From Nostoc sp. UHCC 0870 (lineage in GTDB: Bacteria > Cyanobacteriota > Cyanobacteriia > Cyanobacteriales > Nostocaceae): a DNA stretch of 64,000 bases. Numbering within the stretch: position 1 is the first letter of the stretch; each line of letters starts with the position of its first letter. The notes beneath the pieces were generated by a model, which saw nothing but the letters and a program-made list of their open reading frames with translations, was not told where the DNA came from and made no database searches. Below are positions 1 to 9,427 of the stretch, in pieces. The position numbers were made by a program, and so were the translations under genes. The DNA lies in assembly GCF_022063185.1 (NCBI RefSeq), contig NZ_CP091913.1, positions 264,501-328,500 on the forward strand, given 5' to 3'.

Positions 1-483
1 CCCTGTTCGATAATGATTACGACCAAGGTGCAGCATAGGCAATGTGCCAAAAACTACTTTGAGACAAATTGAGGTCAGTTTTCTGAACTACTCCATCATC
101 CAATCTAAAGATTTGGTTGCTTATCACTGATGATATTTTTGTGCTGTTAATTTTGAACAGTTTGCTGGAATTTTTAGATAAAAAATATTCTTTTTTCGAC
201 ATTAAATAAAAAAAGATGCTGATTGTAAAGTTAGTATATTTTTCACCAGAAAGAAGAAGACAGCGCGATAGTCTCCGCCCGACGGTCGGTCATCGCTTGA
301 CTTGTAAACTATTTTTTATCATTCTCCTTTAGGTAGATTAGGGAATAGCCATAAGACAGTATATTTGGATGAGTTAACACAAAATGGAGCAAAAATCTTC
401 ATGCTAAATAAGTAAACTTCATTACAAAATTTTCGATTCAGATTTAGTTCCATTTATCTTGTTTTGTAGGTTTGCTGTCAGCT
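1..483. other. Left-edge intergenic region with one doubtful small ORF
   Basis: No convincing gene is visible. A 61-codon minus-strand ORF (202 to 17) encodes a lysine/serine-rich N-terminus and an aromatic C-terminus ending AYAAPWS, but it has no Shine-Dalgarno sequence and I recognise no family. Around 263-296 there is an imperfect repeat starting GCGATAGTC and ending GGTCATCGC. The rest is AT-rich and probably holds the promoter of the efflux operon, though no confident -35/-10 pair is seen. Confidence 0.4.
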
Positions 484-1800
484 ATGTCATCCCCTGATTC
501 TCACACTGATTTTCCAGAAAATCTTCCTCGTCCATCCTATGAGCCACCCCCAGAAAACTGGCGGTGGTTGAAGTTATTAGTAGCCGCCATCCTACTGTTG
601 ATAGGTGGAACAGCCGTAGTTTGGCGATTACTCACTCCCATTAATCAAGCACCATTGGCTGCCAATGCTAAATCATCAGGGGTACGAGTTAAAATATCAC
701 CAGTACAAATAGGCACAATTGAAGACAGTACAGACTTTGTTGCTAGTCTAGAATCCCGGCAATCTGTGAAGCTGCAACCGAGAATTGAAGGGCAAGTTAC
801 TCAAATATACGTCAGATCAGGAGATGCGATCGCCGCCGGTGCAGTCGTGATGCAAATCGACCCCAGACAGCAACAAGCCGCATTGATAGGTAACGATACC
901 GCCGCCGATGCAGCTAAAGCTCAGTTAGAAAACGCCTACGCCACACTAAAATCACTAGAAGCAGAAAGGTTATCGAAGCTGGCAGATTTAAGCCTAAATC
1001 GGCAAGATTATCAAAGATATGCCAGTTTAGCACAAGAAGGGGCAGTATCTCGACAAACTAGGGATCAATCAGCTAACAGACTAGCCATAGCTACAGCTAG
1101 TCTCAACGCCATAGATTCCAGCATTCAAGCTCAAAAAGCCAACATTGCCCAAGCCCAAAAAAGTTGGCAGCAAGCCAAATCTAATACGGCTCAACAACAA
1201 CTGCAACAGTACAGAATTACCGCCCCTTTTACGGGTACTGTGGGGAATATTTCTGTAAAACTGGGTGATTTTGTCAATACATCTACACAATTAGTCACCA
1301 TCACTCAAAACCAACCATTAGAAGTTAATGTTTCCGTCCCCCTAGAACGCGCCTCCCAATTGCGTAAGGGAATGCCGGTGGAGATTATGAACGCGCAAGG
1401 TCAAGTTTTGGGTACAAGTCGGGTATTTTTCATTGCTCCTAATGCTACCAACGATACCCAAACTATCCTGATGAAAGCACTATACACTAACTCTAATAAT
1501 CAACTCCGGGCAGACCAATTAATTAGAGCTAGAGTGATTTGGAGTCAGAGGACTGGTGTTTTAATTCCTACTACAGCCATTTCTCGTATAGCTGGCAATA
1601 CCTTTGTCTATGTAGCGCAAACGGAAACATCACCGCAAGGCGTTTCTCAATTAGTCGCCCGTCAAAAACGGGTGCAACTAGGCGATATTAGACGCAATCA
1701 TTACCAAGTTCTATCAGGGTTGCAGCCACAAGACAAAATCATCGTCTCAGGGTTGCTTAATCTCCAAGACGGTGTGCCGATTGTTCCTGATTCTCTGTAG
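484..1800 (+). CDS. RND efflux periplasmic adaptor (membrane fusion protein)
   Basis: HlyD/AcrA-type adaptor that would bridge the inner-membrane RND pump encoded next door to an outer-membrane channel. After a proline-rich cytoplasmic N-terminus there is one hydrophobic anchor (about residues 28-48, LLVAAILLLIGGTAVVW). A lipoyl half-motif follows (RIEGQVTQIYVRSGD), then an alanine/glutamine-rich alpha-hairpin, a second lipoyl half (ITAPFTGTVGNISVKLGD) and a beta-barrel/membrane-proximal domain. I start at the ATG at 484 (MSSPDSHT), because the reading frame upstream to 472 offers only a TTG. The next gene lies 93 bases downstream, across a heptamer repeat. No TolC-like gene is in the window, so the channel must be encoded elsewhere. 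Substrate unknown. Confidence 0.9.
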   Translation: MSSPDSHTDFPENLPRPSYEPPPENWRWLKLLVAAILLLIGGTAVVWRLLTPINQAPLAANAKSSGVRVKISPVQIGTIEDSTDFVASLESRQSVKLQPRIEGQVTQIYVRSGDAIAAGAVVMQIDPRQQQAALIGNDTAADAAKAQLENAYATLKSLEAERLSKLADLSLNRQDYQRYASLAQEGAVSRQTRDQSANRLAIATASLNAIDSSIQAQKANIAQAQKSWQQAKSNTAQQQLQQYRITAPFTGTVGNISVKLGDFVNTSTQLVTITQNQPLEVNVSVPLERASQLRKGMPVEIMNAQGQVLGTSRVFFIAPNATNDTQTILMKALYTNSNNQLRADQLIRARVIWSQRTGVLIPTTAISRIAGNTFVYVAQTETSPQGVSQLVARQKRVQLGDIRRNHYQVLSGLQPQDKIIVSGLLNLQDGVPIVPDSL

Positions 1801-1893
1801 TATTGGGGATTGGGGAAAAATTAATTCAAAATTCAAAATTCAAAATTCAGCCTACAAATCCCCCAATACCCAATCCCTAATCCCCATTCCCCA
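1801..1893. repeat. Short tandem heptamer repeats between adaptor and pump
   Basis: The spacer is made almost entirely of CAAAATT and CCCCAAT-like heptamers. This repeat class recurs at 28758-28820, 30280-30310, 41080-41115 and 41290-41330. It leaves no room for a normal ribosome-binding site before the pump start codon at 1894. Confidence 0.8.
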
Positions 1894-4800
1894 ATGTTCG
1901 TCAACTTCTTTCTTAAACGACCTGTATTTACCAGTGTCTGCACTATTATTATTTTTTTGGTGGGTGCAATTAGTATCCCAACGCTACCAACTGATAGATA
2001 TCCAGAAATTAGCCCTACACAAATTATTGTTAATGCTAACTACCGTGGTGCGAATGCGGAAGTTGTAGAAAAAACTGTCACTAATGTCTTAGAACGCCAA
2101 ATTAATGGTGTCCAAGGCATGAAGTATATGACTTCTAGCAGTAGTAATGATGGCGGTAGTACGATTACAGTCACCTTTGATGGGTCACGGGATCAAGACA
2201 TTGCTGCTGTTGATGTGCAGAATCGTGTCTCTCTCGCCCAGTCGCAGTTACCGGAAGCGGTGCAACGTCATGGTGTGACTGTCAGCAAGCACTCTAATAA
2301 TATTTTGCTGGCGATCGCATTTTATAGCGATCGCCAAGAGTATGACAATATATTTTTGAGTAACTACGCCGACTTATATCTAGTAGATGCCCTGAAAAGA
2401 ATTAATGGTGTCAGCGAGGCGCGGATTTTTGGTGAACGTCGTTATGCAATGCGGCTGTGGCTTGACCCCAATCGCTTGGCTAGTCGTAAATTGACCGCCC
2501 AAGATGTGATTGATGCACTGGATGAACAAAATATTCAGGTGGGTGTAGGGCAAATCGGACAGCCACCAATCCCAGCCGATCAGATGTATCAAATCGACCT
2601 TATGGCAGTTAGTAGATTAACGGAAGTCTCGGAATTTGAGAATATCATTCTGAAAACAGGTGCAGATGGCTCACTGATTACATTTAGAGATATTGGCAGG
2701 GCAGAACTGGGGGCAGAAAACTATAACTCCTTTCTGCGCTTTCGGGGTAAGGAAGGTATAGGGATTGGCATATTTCCACTTCCTGGTAGCAATGCTTTGG
2801 AAGTGGCTGAGGCGGTTAAAGCGGAAATCTCACGCTTGGCTAAAAGTTTTCCCCCAGGGATGGAATATCAAGTGGCATTTGATACAACTGACTTTGTAAA
2901 AGAGTCTTTAGGGGAAGTGGTGACAACACTATTAAAAGCGATCGCTCTTGTTGTCTTGGTGATTTTTATTTTCCTCCAAGATTGGCGTACTACCCTGATT
3001 CCCGTCATTACTATTCCCATATCATTAATTGGCACTTTCGCTTTTATTAAAATTTTTGGCTTTTCTATCAATACTTTGACGCTATTTGGTCTGACCCTAG
3101 CCACAGGGATAGTAGTTGATGATGCGATTATCGTAGTTGAAAATACCTCCCGCTTAATTCAAGACCAGGGAATGTCACCGCGTCAAGCTGCTGCCACAAC
3201 TATGCAGGAGTTATTTGGGGCTGTAATTGCTACATCTTTAGTATTAATGGCAGTATTTGTACCAGTGGCTTTCTTCCCTGGTTCGACTGGTCTGATTTAT
3301 CGTCAATTTGCTTTCACGATCGCCTTTTCTATTACCATTTCTACTTTTTTAGCTGTCACCCTCACACCGACTTTAGCGGCTGTATTACTACGAACTAAAC
3401 CCCAACCACGGGGAATATTTGGCTGGTTTTTTGGCAGGGTGAACTTGTTTCTCGATTATATACAGAGACAATATAAGCGATCGCTGCATTTCTGCAACCG
3501 GATGAGAGCGATCGTTATTGGTTTATTTATCGCCTCCTTAGCATTGACAGGCTGGCTGTACATCACTGTCCCGACAGCATTTATCCCCGATGAAGACCAA
3601 GGTTATTTCATCACCATTATTCAAGCACCGGAGGGAGTTTCCATCAACTACACAAGCAAAGTGATGGCGCAGGTAGAAGCCGAAATCCTGAAACTACCAG
3701 AAATTACCGATACTTTTGCCTTGGGTGGGTTTAGTTTTAGCGGTAACACAGCTAATAGTGGTGTGATTTTTAGTACCCTCAAACCGTGGGGTGAACGCCA
3801 GCAACCAGGACAATCAGCCGATGCAATAATTAACAAGTTACAGGGGGTATTATCTAATATCCCCGAAGCGCGGATTTTCCCTGTTAATCCCCCATCTATT
3901 CAAGGTTTGGGCAGTTTTAGCGGTTTCCAATTTCAATTGCAAGATAGATCGGGGACTACTGGCTTAAACTCCATGTTAGAAGTTATGGGGCAGATAATTG
4001 CAGAAGGTAATCAAACCCCAGGATTACAAGGCGTGTTTAGTACCTTTAATGCCAACACACCGCAGATGTTAATCGCAGTAGACCGCAATAAAGCTAAGGT
4101 CTTGCAAGTTCCGATAGACGATATCTTTAAAACCTTACAAAGTTACTTGGGTTCGCAATACGTCAACGACTTTAATTTTCTCTCACGGACTTATCGGGTA
4201 TATGTGCAAGCTGATGCTAAGTTCCGTTCTGAACCTGGGGATATCGGTAAATTATATGTCCGTTCCCAGACTGACCAAATGATTCCCCTGAGTAACTTAG
4301 TCAAGTTAACACCTACCACTGGCGCGCAAACCATCAACCATTATAACCTGTTACGGTCGATAGAAATCAACGGTGGGGCTGCTCCTGGCTACAGTTCAGG
4401 TCAAGCGATCGCCAAAATGGAACGTCTAGCCCAGCGTTTATTACCAGCTAGTATGGGTTACGAATGGTCAGGGATTACCACTGAAGAACAAGCATCTAGT
4501 GGTCAAGCACCTTTGATTTTTGGTTTAGGATTGGTGTTTGTATTCTTGGTATTAGCTGCACAATACGAAAACTATGTAGACCCCTTAATTATTATGCTGT
4601 CCGTCCCCTTAGCTATTTTGGGAGCGTTAATAGCCCAATCTATGAGGGGTTTGAGTAACGATGTCTTTTGTCAGGTGGGGTTAGTAATGTTGATTGGCTT
4701 GGCTAGTAAAAACGCAATTTTGATTGTGGAATTTGCTAATCAATTGCGTGCTGAAGGTCTGAGTATCACTAAAGCTGCAATCCAAGCCGCGCAAGAACGC

Positions 4801-5058
4801 TTACGCCCGATTCTGATGACTGCGTTATCGACAATGTTGGGGATTTTTCCGCTTTTAATTGCTGTGGGTGCAGGTGCGGCTAGTCGTCAATCTTTAGGGA
4901 CAGCCGTGTTTGGGGGAATGTTGGTGGCGACTTTCTTAAGTTTGTTCGTCGTGCCGATTTTGTATATTGTGATTGGTAAAATTCGCGATCGCATTAAACC
5001 AAGCGGTAAGCCTCCTTTTACTGGTTCTGATAAAGTTCCTTCTGCTACTCATCGGTAA
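1894..5058 (+). CDS. RND multidrug efflux pump, HAE1 family permease
   Basis: Proton-driven inner-membrane efflux pump of the AcrB/MexB type, 1054 residues, the normal family length. It starts with the conserved N-terminus (FFLKRPVF) before TM1. It carries the TM4 proton-relay aspartate pair in GIVVDDAIIVVEN (about D409-D410) and the TM10 lysine in ASKNAILIVEF. Two large periplasmic loops follow TM1 and TM7, as in trimeric HAE1 pumps. It is probably co-transcribed with the upstream adaptor. The C-terminal tail is basic and short. The family assignment is secure. The substrate cannot be deduced, and heterocyst glycolipid or drug export are only possibilities. Confidence 0.95.
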   Translation: MFVNFFLKRPVFTSVCTIIIFLVGAISIPTLPTDRYPEISPTQIIVNANYRGANAEVVEKTVTNVLERQINGVQGMKYMTSSSSNDGGSTITVTFDGSRDQDIAAVDVQNRVSLAQSQLPEAVQRHGVTVSKHSNNILLAIAFYSDRQEYDNIFLSNYADLYLVDALKRINGVSEARIFGERRYAMRLWLDPNRLASRKLTAQDVIDALDEQNIQVGVGQIGQPPIPADQMYQIDLMAVSRLTEVSEFENIILKTGADGSLITFRDIGRAELGAENYNSFLRFRGKEGIGIGIFPLPGSNALEVAEAVKAEISRLAKSFPPGMEYQVAFDTTDFVKESLGEVVTTLLKAIALVVLVIFIFLQDWRTTLIPVITIPISLIGTFAFIKIFGFSINTLTLFGLTLATGIVVDDAIIVVENTSRLIQDQGMSPRQAAATTMQELFGAVIATSLVLMAVFVPVAFFPGSTGLIYRQFAFTIAFSITISTFLAVTLTPTLAAVLLRTKPQPRGIFGWFFGRVNLFLDYIQRQYKRSLHFCNRMRAIVIGLFIASLALTGWLYITVPTAFIPDEDQGYFITIIQAPEGVSINYTSKVMAQVEAEILKLPEITDTFALGGFSFSGNTANSGVIFSTLKPWGERQQPGQSADAIINKLQGVLSNIPEARIFPVNPPSIQGLGSFSGFQFQLQDRSGTTGLNSMLEVMGQIIAEGNQTPGLQGVFSTFNANTPQMLIAVDRNKAKVLQVPIDDIFKTLQSYLGSQYVNDFNFLSRTYRVYVQADAKFRSEPGDIGKLYVRSQTDQMIPLSNLVKLTPTTGAQTINHYNLLRSIEINGGAAPGYSSGQAIAKMERLAQRLLPASMGYEWSGITTEEQASSGQAPLIFGLGLVFVFLVLAAQYENYVDPLIIMLSVPLAILGALIAQSMRGLSNDVFCQVGLVMLIGLASKNAILIVEFANQLRAEGLSITKAAIQAAQERLRPILMTALSTMLGIFPLLIAVGAGAASRQSLGTAVFGGMLVATFLSLFVVPILYIVIGKIRDRIKPSGKPPFTGSDKVPSATHR

Positions 5059-5164
5059 TTTAAACGCAGAGGTTTGACGAAAGTTATATGTTGCGATTTT
5101 GCCTCATGCTGTAATTTTCCTGTCACAGCTAAGAAAACGGGTAAATAAATATGGGCTGAAAAAT

Positions 5165-5191
5165 TTGTATAAAAAACTGTAAATTATACAA
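5165..5191. promoter_or_regulatory. Inverted repeat upstream of rubrerythrin, possible operator
   Basis: TTGTATAA (5165-5172) and TTATACAA (5184-5191) form a perfect 8-bp inverted repeat with an 11-base spacer, about 75 bases before the rubrerythrin start codon. The symmetry and position suit a dimeric repressor or activator site. The regulator is unknown; PerR/Fur-type control would be reasonable for a peroxide-detoxifying gene, but this is inference. Confidence 0.4.
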
Positions 5192-5264
5192 GTGGTAGCT
5201 CATCTACTCGATTTTAGAGTCTGTTTTTTAACCTAAATAATACTTCTCAGGCATCAAAAAAATT

Positions 5265-5978
5265 ATGGATCTTTCAAACTTTACTACTCTGCAAAACTTG
5301 GAATCTGCCTTCGGTGGGGAATCAATGGCAAACCGGAAATATCTATTTTTTGCTGAGGTTGCGCGTAAACTGGGGTTTAAAGATTTAGCTAAACTGTTTC
5401 GTGAAACCGCAGAACAAGAAACCGAACACGCCTTTGCTCATTTTGAGTTGCTACACCCAGAACTAGTTGTAGAAGATCCAGCTACGTTAACTGACGAACA
5501 AAAACGGGAAGTTGTCTCTCGGTGTTTATCTTTAGCCATTGAAGGGGAAACTTACGAATACACTACCATGTATCCTGACTTCGCCGCAGATGCTCAACGC
5601 GATCGCGACAATCCCGCCGCCGAAGAGTTTCTTAAACAAGCTCAAGAATCTAGCGAACACGCTGACACCTTCCGCGCCGCAGCACACCGTTTTGGTTTAT
5701 TAAAGTTTATCGAGAATTACCACGCCGATCGCTACACTGAAGCTTTAGAAGTAATCAACGGTGGACAACCTACAACCAGAGTTGCGAGTGCAGATCCCAG
5801 CACCCGCAAATGGGTTTGCAGACAATGCAGTATGATTTACGATCCTGTAACTGGTGATCCTGATTCGGGTATTGCACCTGGTACAGCCTTTGAATCCATC
5901 CCTGATGATTGGAAATGTCCCATCTGTGGTGCTACCAAAAAGACTTTTATCCCCCTTGAGGAAAAAACTGCTGCGTAA
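5265..5978 (+). CDS. Rubrerythrin
   Basis: Non-heme di-iron peroxidase, 237 residues. The N-terminal ferritin-like four-helix domain (about 1-150) carries the expected carboxylate/histidine ligands ([11 protein letters not shown] in the second helix, [16 protein letters not shown] in the last). The C-terminal rubredoxin domain (about 185-230) has the two CxxC knuckles CRQC and CPIC that bind the FeS4 iron. Rubrerythrins reduce hydrogen peroxide with electrons delivered through the rubredoxin iron. In Anabaena a rubrerythrin is known to protect heterocysts, so a similar role is plausible here. The gene is monocistronic, with an inverted repeat upstream and a palindrome just after the stop codon. 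Confidence 0.95.
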   Translation: MDLSNFTTLQNLESAFGGESMANRKYLFFAEVARKLGFKDLAKLFRETAEQETEHAFAHFELLHPELVVEDPATLTDEQKREVVSRCLSLAIEGETYEYTTMYPDFAADAQRDRDNPAAEEFLKQAQESSEHADTFRAAAHRFGLLKFIENYHADRYTEALEVINGGQPTTRVASADPSTRKWVCRQCSMIYDPVTGDPDSGIAPGTAFESIPDDWKCPICGATKKTFIPLEEKTAA

Positions 5979-5985
5979 GCAAGAA

Positions 5986-6016
5986 TGTAGAGACGTAGCA
6001 TTGCTATGTCTCTACA
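5986..6016. repeat. Palindromic dispersed repeat / possible terminator after rubrerythrin
   Basis: An almost perfect palindrome with arms TGTAGAGACGTAGCA and GCTATGTCTCTACA. A second copy lies at 52907-52937. It is a dispersed hairpin repeat and could end rubrerythrin transcripts, although no strong T-run follows. Confidence 0.7.
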
Positions 6017-6112
6017 AAGTTTCTGGATAACGCATATTTAACTTCTGGAGTTACCTGTCGCCTACACTAAAATAGTGCCAATTTCTATAAATCACTCCAG
6101 TACAGTCAAATT

Positions 6113-7474
6113 ATGAGATTTGCAGCAGTCTCACTCCAGTACGACTTCTTACCTCGCTTTTACAAAATGGCAAGCATTAACGTGCTTTCCAACATGATGG
6201 TCCCTTTAGCGGGTATTGTTGACATTGCCTTTTTGGGACATTTAGCAGATATCCGTCACTTAGCAGGAGTCATTCTCGCAACCATACTCTTTGACTATCT
6301 TTATCGGGTGTTAAAGTTTTTACGCTCTAGTGTGAATGCACTAACTGCACAAGCCGTGGGGTTGGATGACCAAAAAACCATATTATTAGTAGGGATGCGG
6401 AGTGCTTTAATTGCCGTGGGGCTGGGGTTAATAATCCTATTGCTGCAATACCCAATTCAAAAAATGGGGTTTTTGATTTTAAGTGGTTCACCAGAAATTG
6501 AAAGTTCTGGAAGTGAGTATTTCTATGCCAGAATTTGGGCAGCCCCGGCTGTGTTGCTTAACTTTGTATTGATTGGTTGGTTTACGGGGCGAGAATTGAA
6601 CGGCTTAGTGCTGTTGATGTCTTTAATTGGCAATGGTTCTAATGTTTTGCTTGACTATTTGATGATTGTCAAGTGGGGTTGGGAAAGCATGGGGGCGGGA
6701 CTGGCTACAGCCATTAGTCAGTATTTGGCGTTAGTAATTGGTTTGGTGGGGGTGTGCTTTAGCATTCAGTGGGCAAAAGTAGCAGCCGCCTTACAAGAGG
6801 TTTTTGATTGGGTAGCGTTGAAGGAGACTGTTGTCCTCAAAACCAATATTTTGGTGAGATTTTTAGTATTGATTTCCACCTATGCAATTTTTACAAATCT
6901 GAGTGCCACGATGGGAACAATCACCTTGGCAGAAAATGGGTTGCTGTTGCAAATTGCGCTGTTGAGTCAGTTCACCATTCAAGGCGTAGGAATGACAATG
7001 CAAACCTTGACTGGCAACTTTCAGGGTAAAGGTACAACAGAAAAGATGATCCCATTGTTGAGTGTTTCTGTAATTACCAGTTTATTTATTGCCCTAGGTT
7101 TTGCGATCGCATCTGTGATTTTCCCAGACACCATATTTGGATTACTGACTAATCATACAGAGATAAACCAACACATCAGTAGTTATGCCATTTGGCTATT
7201 GCCACTTTTGGGTTTAACTGCGATCGCTTTTATGCTGGAAGGATACTTTATTGGCTTAAAGGAAGGTGCTATCATCCGTAACGCCGTTCTGTTAGCCTTT
7301 GGATTCGGTTTTACCCCCCTAGCTGCTACAGGATGGTATTTGCATAATAATCACTTGTTATGGATGGCTCTGGTTGGTTATATGACCATCATGATTTTAG
7401 TGCTGGGGTCACAATTACCTAGGACGCTGGTTAGTAAAAATCTACCAAATCAAGATTTGCTGACTAGTCCTTGA
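6113..7474 (+). CDS. MATE family efflux transporter (DinF-like)
   Basis: A 453-residue protein with about 12 hydrophobic segments, typical of MATE/DinF cation-coupled exporters. The N-terminal half carries the characteristic start (FYKMASINVLSNMMVPLAGIVDIAFLGHL in short pieces) with the family's P-L-x-x-x-V-D segment in TM1 and the glycine/alanine-rich second helix. The start at 6113 gives MRFAAVSLQYDF; an in-frame ATG further in (MASINV) would lose the first amphipathic stretch, so I keep the longer form. The stop is immediately followed by the remnant of a BrnT gene. Substrate unknown. Confidence 0.85.
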   Translation: MRFAAVSLQYDFLPRFYKMASINVLSNMMVPLAGIVDIAFLGHLADIRHLAGVILATILFDYLYRVLKFLRSSVNALTAQAVGLDDQKTILLVGMRSALIAVGLGLIILLLQYPIQKMGFLILSGSPEIESSGSEYFYARIWAAPAVLLNFVLIGWFTGRELNGLVLLMSLIGNGSNVLLDYLMIVKWGWESMGAGLATAISQYLALVIGLVGVCFSIQWAKVAAALQEVFDWVALKETVVLKTNILVRFLVLISTYAIFTNLSATMGTITLAENGLLLQIALLSQFTIQGVGMTMQTLTGNFQGKGTTEKMIPLLSVSVITSLFIALGFAIASVIFPDTIFGLLTNHTEINQHISSYAIWLLPLLGLTAIAFMLEGYFIGLKEGAIIRNAVLLAFGFGFTPLAATGWYLHNNHLLWMALVGYMTIMILVLGSQLPRTLVSKNLPNQDLLTSP

Positions 7475-7477
7475 CTT

Positions 7478-7540
7478 GTGGAGAAAGAGCGATCGCCACG
7501 CCGAGCAAGAGATGAAGAGGTAAAACTATATGAAGGCTGA
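7478..7540 (+). pseudogene. C-terminal remnant of a BrnT-like toxin
   Basis: In the same frame as the preceding MATE gene, directly after its stop, about 20 codons read ERSPRRARDEEVKLYEG and stop at 7538-7540, overlapping the first codons of the antitoxin gene. BrnT toxins end with a motif of the form SARRA...E...YE(E)G and their genes overlap or abut brnA in this way. Only this tail remains and the RNase-like body is missing. A HIP1 octamer lies in the segment. This is my inference from a short match. Confidence 0.45.
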
Positions 7541-7754
7541 AGAGTTTGATGAAAAATTTGATGCAGGCGAGGACATTATCACATACCTGGATATGAATAC
7601 GATTCGTCGTCCGGGTTATGAGCAACGACGGGTAAATGTTGATTTTCCTACATGGATGATTGAAGCACTTGATCGAGAAGCCTCGCGAATAGGCGTAACC
7701 CGACAATCAATAATCAAAGTATGGATTGCCGAGCGACTTGAGCAGCACGGCTAA
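7530..7754 (+). CDS. BrnA-type (CopG/RHH) orphan antitoxin
   Basis: A 74-residue protein of the BrnA/CopG antitoxin type. After an acidic N-terminal stretch (KFDAGEDI) that would contact the toxin, the C-terminal half has a ribbon-helix-helix signature: a basic beta strand (RRVNVDFPTWMIEAL) followed by two helices (DREASRIGVTRQSIIKVWIAERL). In intact BrnTA modules the toxin gene precedes and overlaps the antitoxin. Here only about 20 codons of toxin tail are left, so it is an orphan that may persist as a DNA-binding regulator. No separate ribosome-binding site is evident, consistent with former translational coupling. Confidence 0.75.
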   Translation: MKAEEFDEKFDAGEDIITYLDMNTIRRPGYEQRRVNVDFPTWMIEALDREASRIGVTRQSIIKVWIAERLEQHG

Positions 7755-7915
7755 ACTATGTATCGTTAAGCAATATTTTCCCAAACTGATATTCTTCCTC
7801 ACAAGTTCCTCAAATTTTCGGTTTATAAAAGCATTTAAGGTGTTGATCAGAAGTGAGAATTTTGATTAATTCCTCGTATTAATACTTAGAAAACAAAAAT
7901 ACAGGCGTTATCTTT

Positions 7916-8140
7916 ATGAGTCACTACTTGTTTCACGACGAAGTTACCTTAGCAGAAAAAACAGAAGAATTAGGCAGGAAGGCAGTAGAGTTGAAACTCA
8001 TTCCTTCCTTTGTAGTGCGTTACTACCCAGATAGCTGGGAATTTTGTATTCCTGATGATAACAGTTCCACTTGTTTGACACCGCCAGAAGCATACATGAA
8101 ATTAAAAAAATTAGTTGACGGTTCTCTATCAAAAGTGTAG
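7916..8140 (+). CDS. Conserved small protein of unknown function
   Basis: A 74-residue soluble, mildly acidic protein with no membrane segment or recognised motif. The sequence has a charged helical N-terminus (TLAEKTEELGRKAVEL) and a centre rich in aromatic residues (VVRYYPDSWEFCIPDD). It sits alone between the antitoxin and the DUF39 gene with 160 and 115 bases on either side. Composition looks genuine for this genome. I do not recognise a function. Confidence 0.55.
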   Translation: MSHYLFHDEVTLAEKTEELGRKAVELKLIPSFVVRYYPDSWEFCIPDDNSSTCLTPPEAYMKLKKLVDGSLSKV

Positions 8141-8255
8141 ACAAATCATCTAGCACCCCCAGGATACTCCCGCTACACCCAACTAGTTAGCGGGAAGTCC
8201 CAGGGAATTCCCAAGATTCACTCTAGAATTAGGATGTGAATCTGCTACTTGAAAA

Positions 8256-9425
8256 ATGCGAACTATTGCAGAAATTAACGAGAAAATTAACCGCCAAACT
8301 GCGGTAGTCTTAACGGCTGAGGAATTAAAAGCACGGGTTGCGGAAGTCGGGGTGAAGAAAGTTGCCGAAGAGGTTGATGTTGTTACCACTGGCACTTTTG
8401 AACCGATGGAATCAAGTGGAGCAATTATTAATCTAGGACACACTGACCCGCCTATTAAAATTCGCCGTTGTTGGGTGGATGGAGTTCCTGCATACAGTGG
8501 TTTTGGCGCAGTCGATTTATATTTAGGTGCTAGCTGTGTTGTAGATACGATGGATGGCGAAGAAGTCCGGGAACGGGGCGGCGGTCATGTGATAGAAGAT
8601 TTGATTGCGGGTAAGCCTGTGCATATCCGCGCCCAAGGACAAGTCACTGATTGTTATCCTAGAGCAAGTTTTGAGACTTCTATTACCCGCGACACGATAA
8701 ATCAGTTTTATTTATTTAATCCCCGAAATCTTTATCAAAATTTTATTGTAGGGGTGAATGGAGGCGATCGCCCGCTTCATACTTACCTCGGCCCTCTGCA
8801 ACCGCGTTTAGGTAATGCTGTCTATTCTAACCCCGGTGCAATTTCTCCCCTATTAAATGACCCAAAATTACAAATTATTGGCATTGGTACGCGTATTTTC
8901 TTAGGCGGCGGTATTGGTTACGTTGCTTGGGAAGGGACGCAACATTTTCCTTTACAAAAGCGGCTAGCCAATCAAACACCCATTGGCCCCTCTGCGACTT
9001 TAGCCTTAATTGGTGATGCCAAACAAATGGATGCGCGTTGGGTAAGGGGTTGCTATTTTAAAAGTTATGGTTCTTCGTTGATGTTGGGTGTAGGTGTACC
9101 CATACCCTTATTAAACGAACAGGTAGTAGAAAACTGTGCAGTTCAAGATCAAAATTTAGTTGCGCCAATAGTAGACTTTTCCATTCCCCGGCGCGTGCGT
9201 CCGACATTTGGTTTGGTGAGTTACGCCCAACTAAAATCCGGGCGTATCACCATCGAGGGTAAAACTGTTAGGGTTGCTCCTTTAGCTAGTTTGTTTTTAT
9301 CTCGGCAAGTTGCCATAGAGTTAAAACAATGGATTGAAGCAGGCAGTTTTACCCTCACTGAACCAGTAGCATCAATTCCAATGGAGAGGTCATTTCTTCC
9401 TCAAGACCACTGGAGAGAGTTTTAA
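8256..9425 (+). CDS. DUF39 / HcyBio family protein (homocysteine biosynthesis)
   Basis: A 389-residue protein of the DUF39 family. Family relatives in methanogens and other anaerobes take part in making homocysteine from aspartate semialdehyde and sulfide, together with a NIL/ferredoxin partner. Recognisable features are the N-terminus MRTIAEINEKI, the segment VVTTGTFEPMESSGA, the YSGFGAVDLYLGA segment, a cysteine in TDCYPRASFE (C133) and the glycine-rich segment RIFLGGGIGYVAWEGTQH. There is no C-terminal CBS domain, unlike some archaeal forms, and no ferredoxin partner is adjacent. The function in an oxygenic organism is therefore uncertain. Confidence 0.8.
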   Translation: MRTIAEINEKINRQTAVVLTAEELKARVAEVGVKKVAEEVDVVTTGTFEPMESSGAIINLGHTDPPIKIRRCWVDGVPAYSGFGAVDLYLGASCVVDTMDGEEVRERGGGHVIEDLIAGKPVHIRAQGQVTDCYPRASFETSITRDTINQFYLFNPRNLYQNFIVGVNGGDRPLHTYLGPLQPRLGNAVYSNPGAISPLLNDPKLQIIGIGTRIFLGGGIGYVAWEGTQHFPLQKRLANQTPIGPSATLALIGDAKQMDARWVRGCYFKSYGSSLMLGVGVPIPLLNEQVVENCAVQDQNLVAPIVDFSIPRRVRPTFGLVSYAQLKSGRITIEGKTVRVAPLASLFLSRQVAIELKQWIEAGSFTLTEPVASIPMERSFLPQDHWREF

Positions 9426-9427
9426 AA

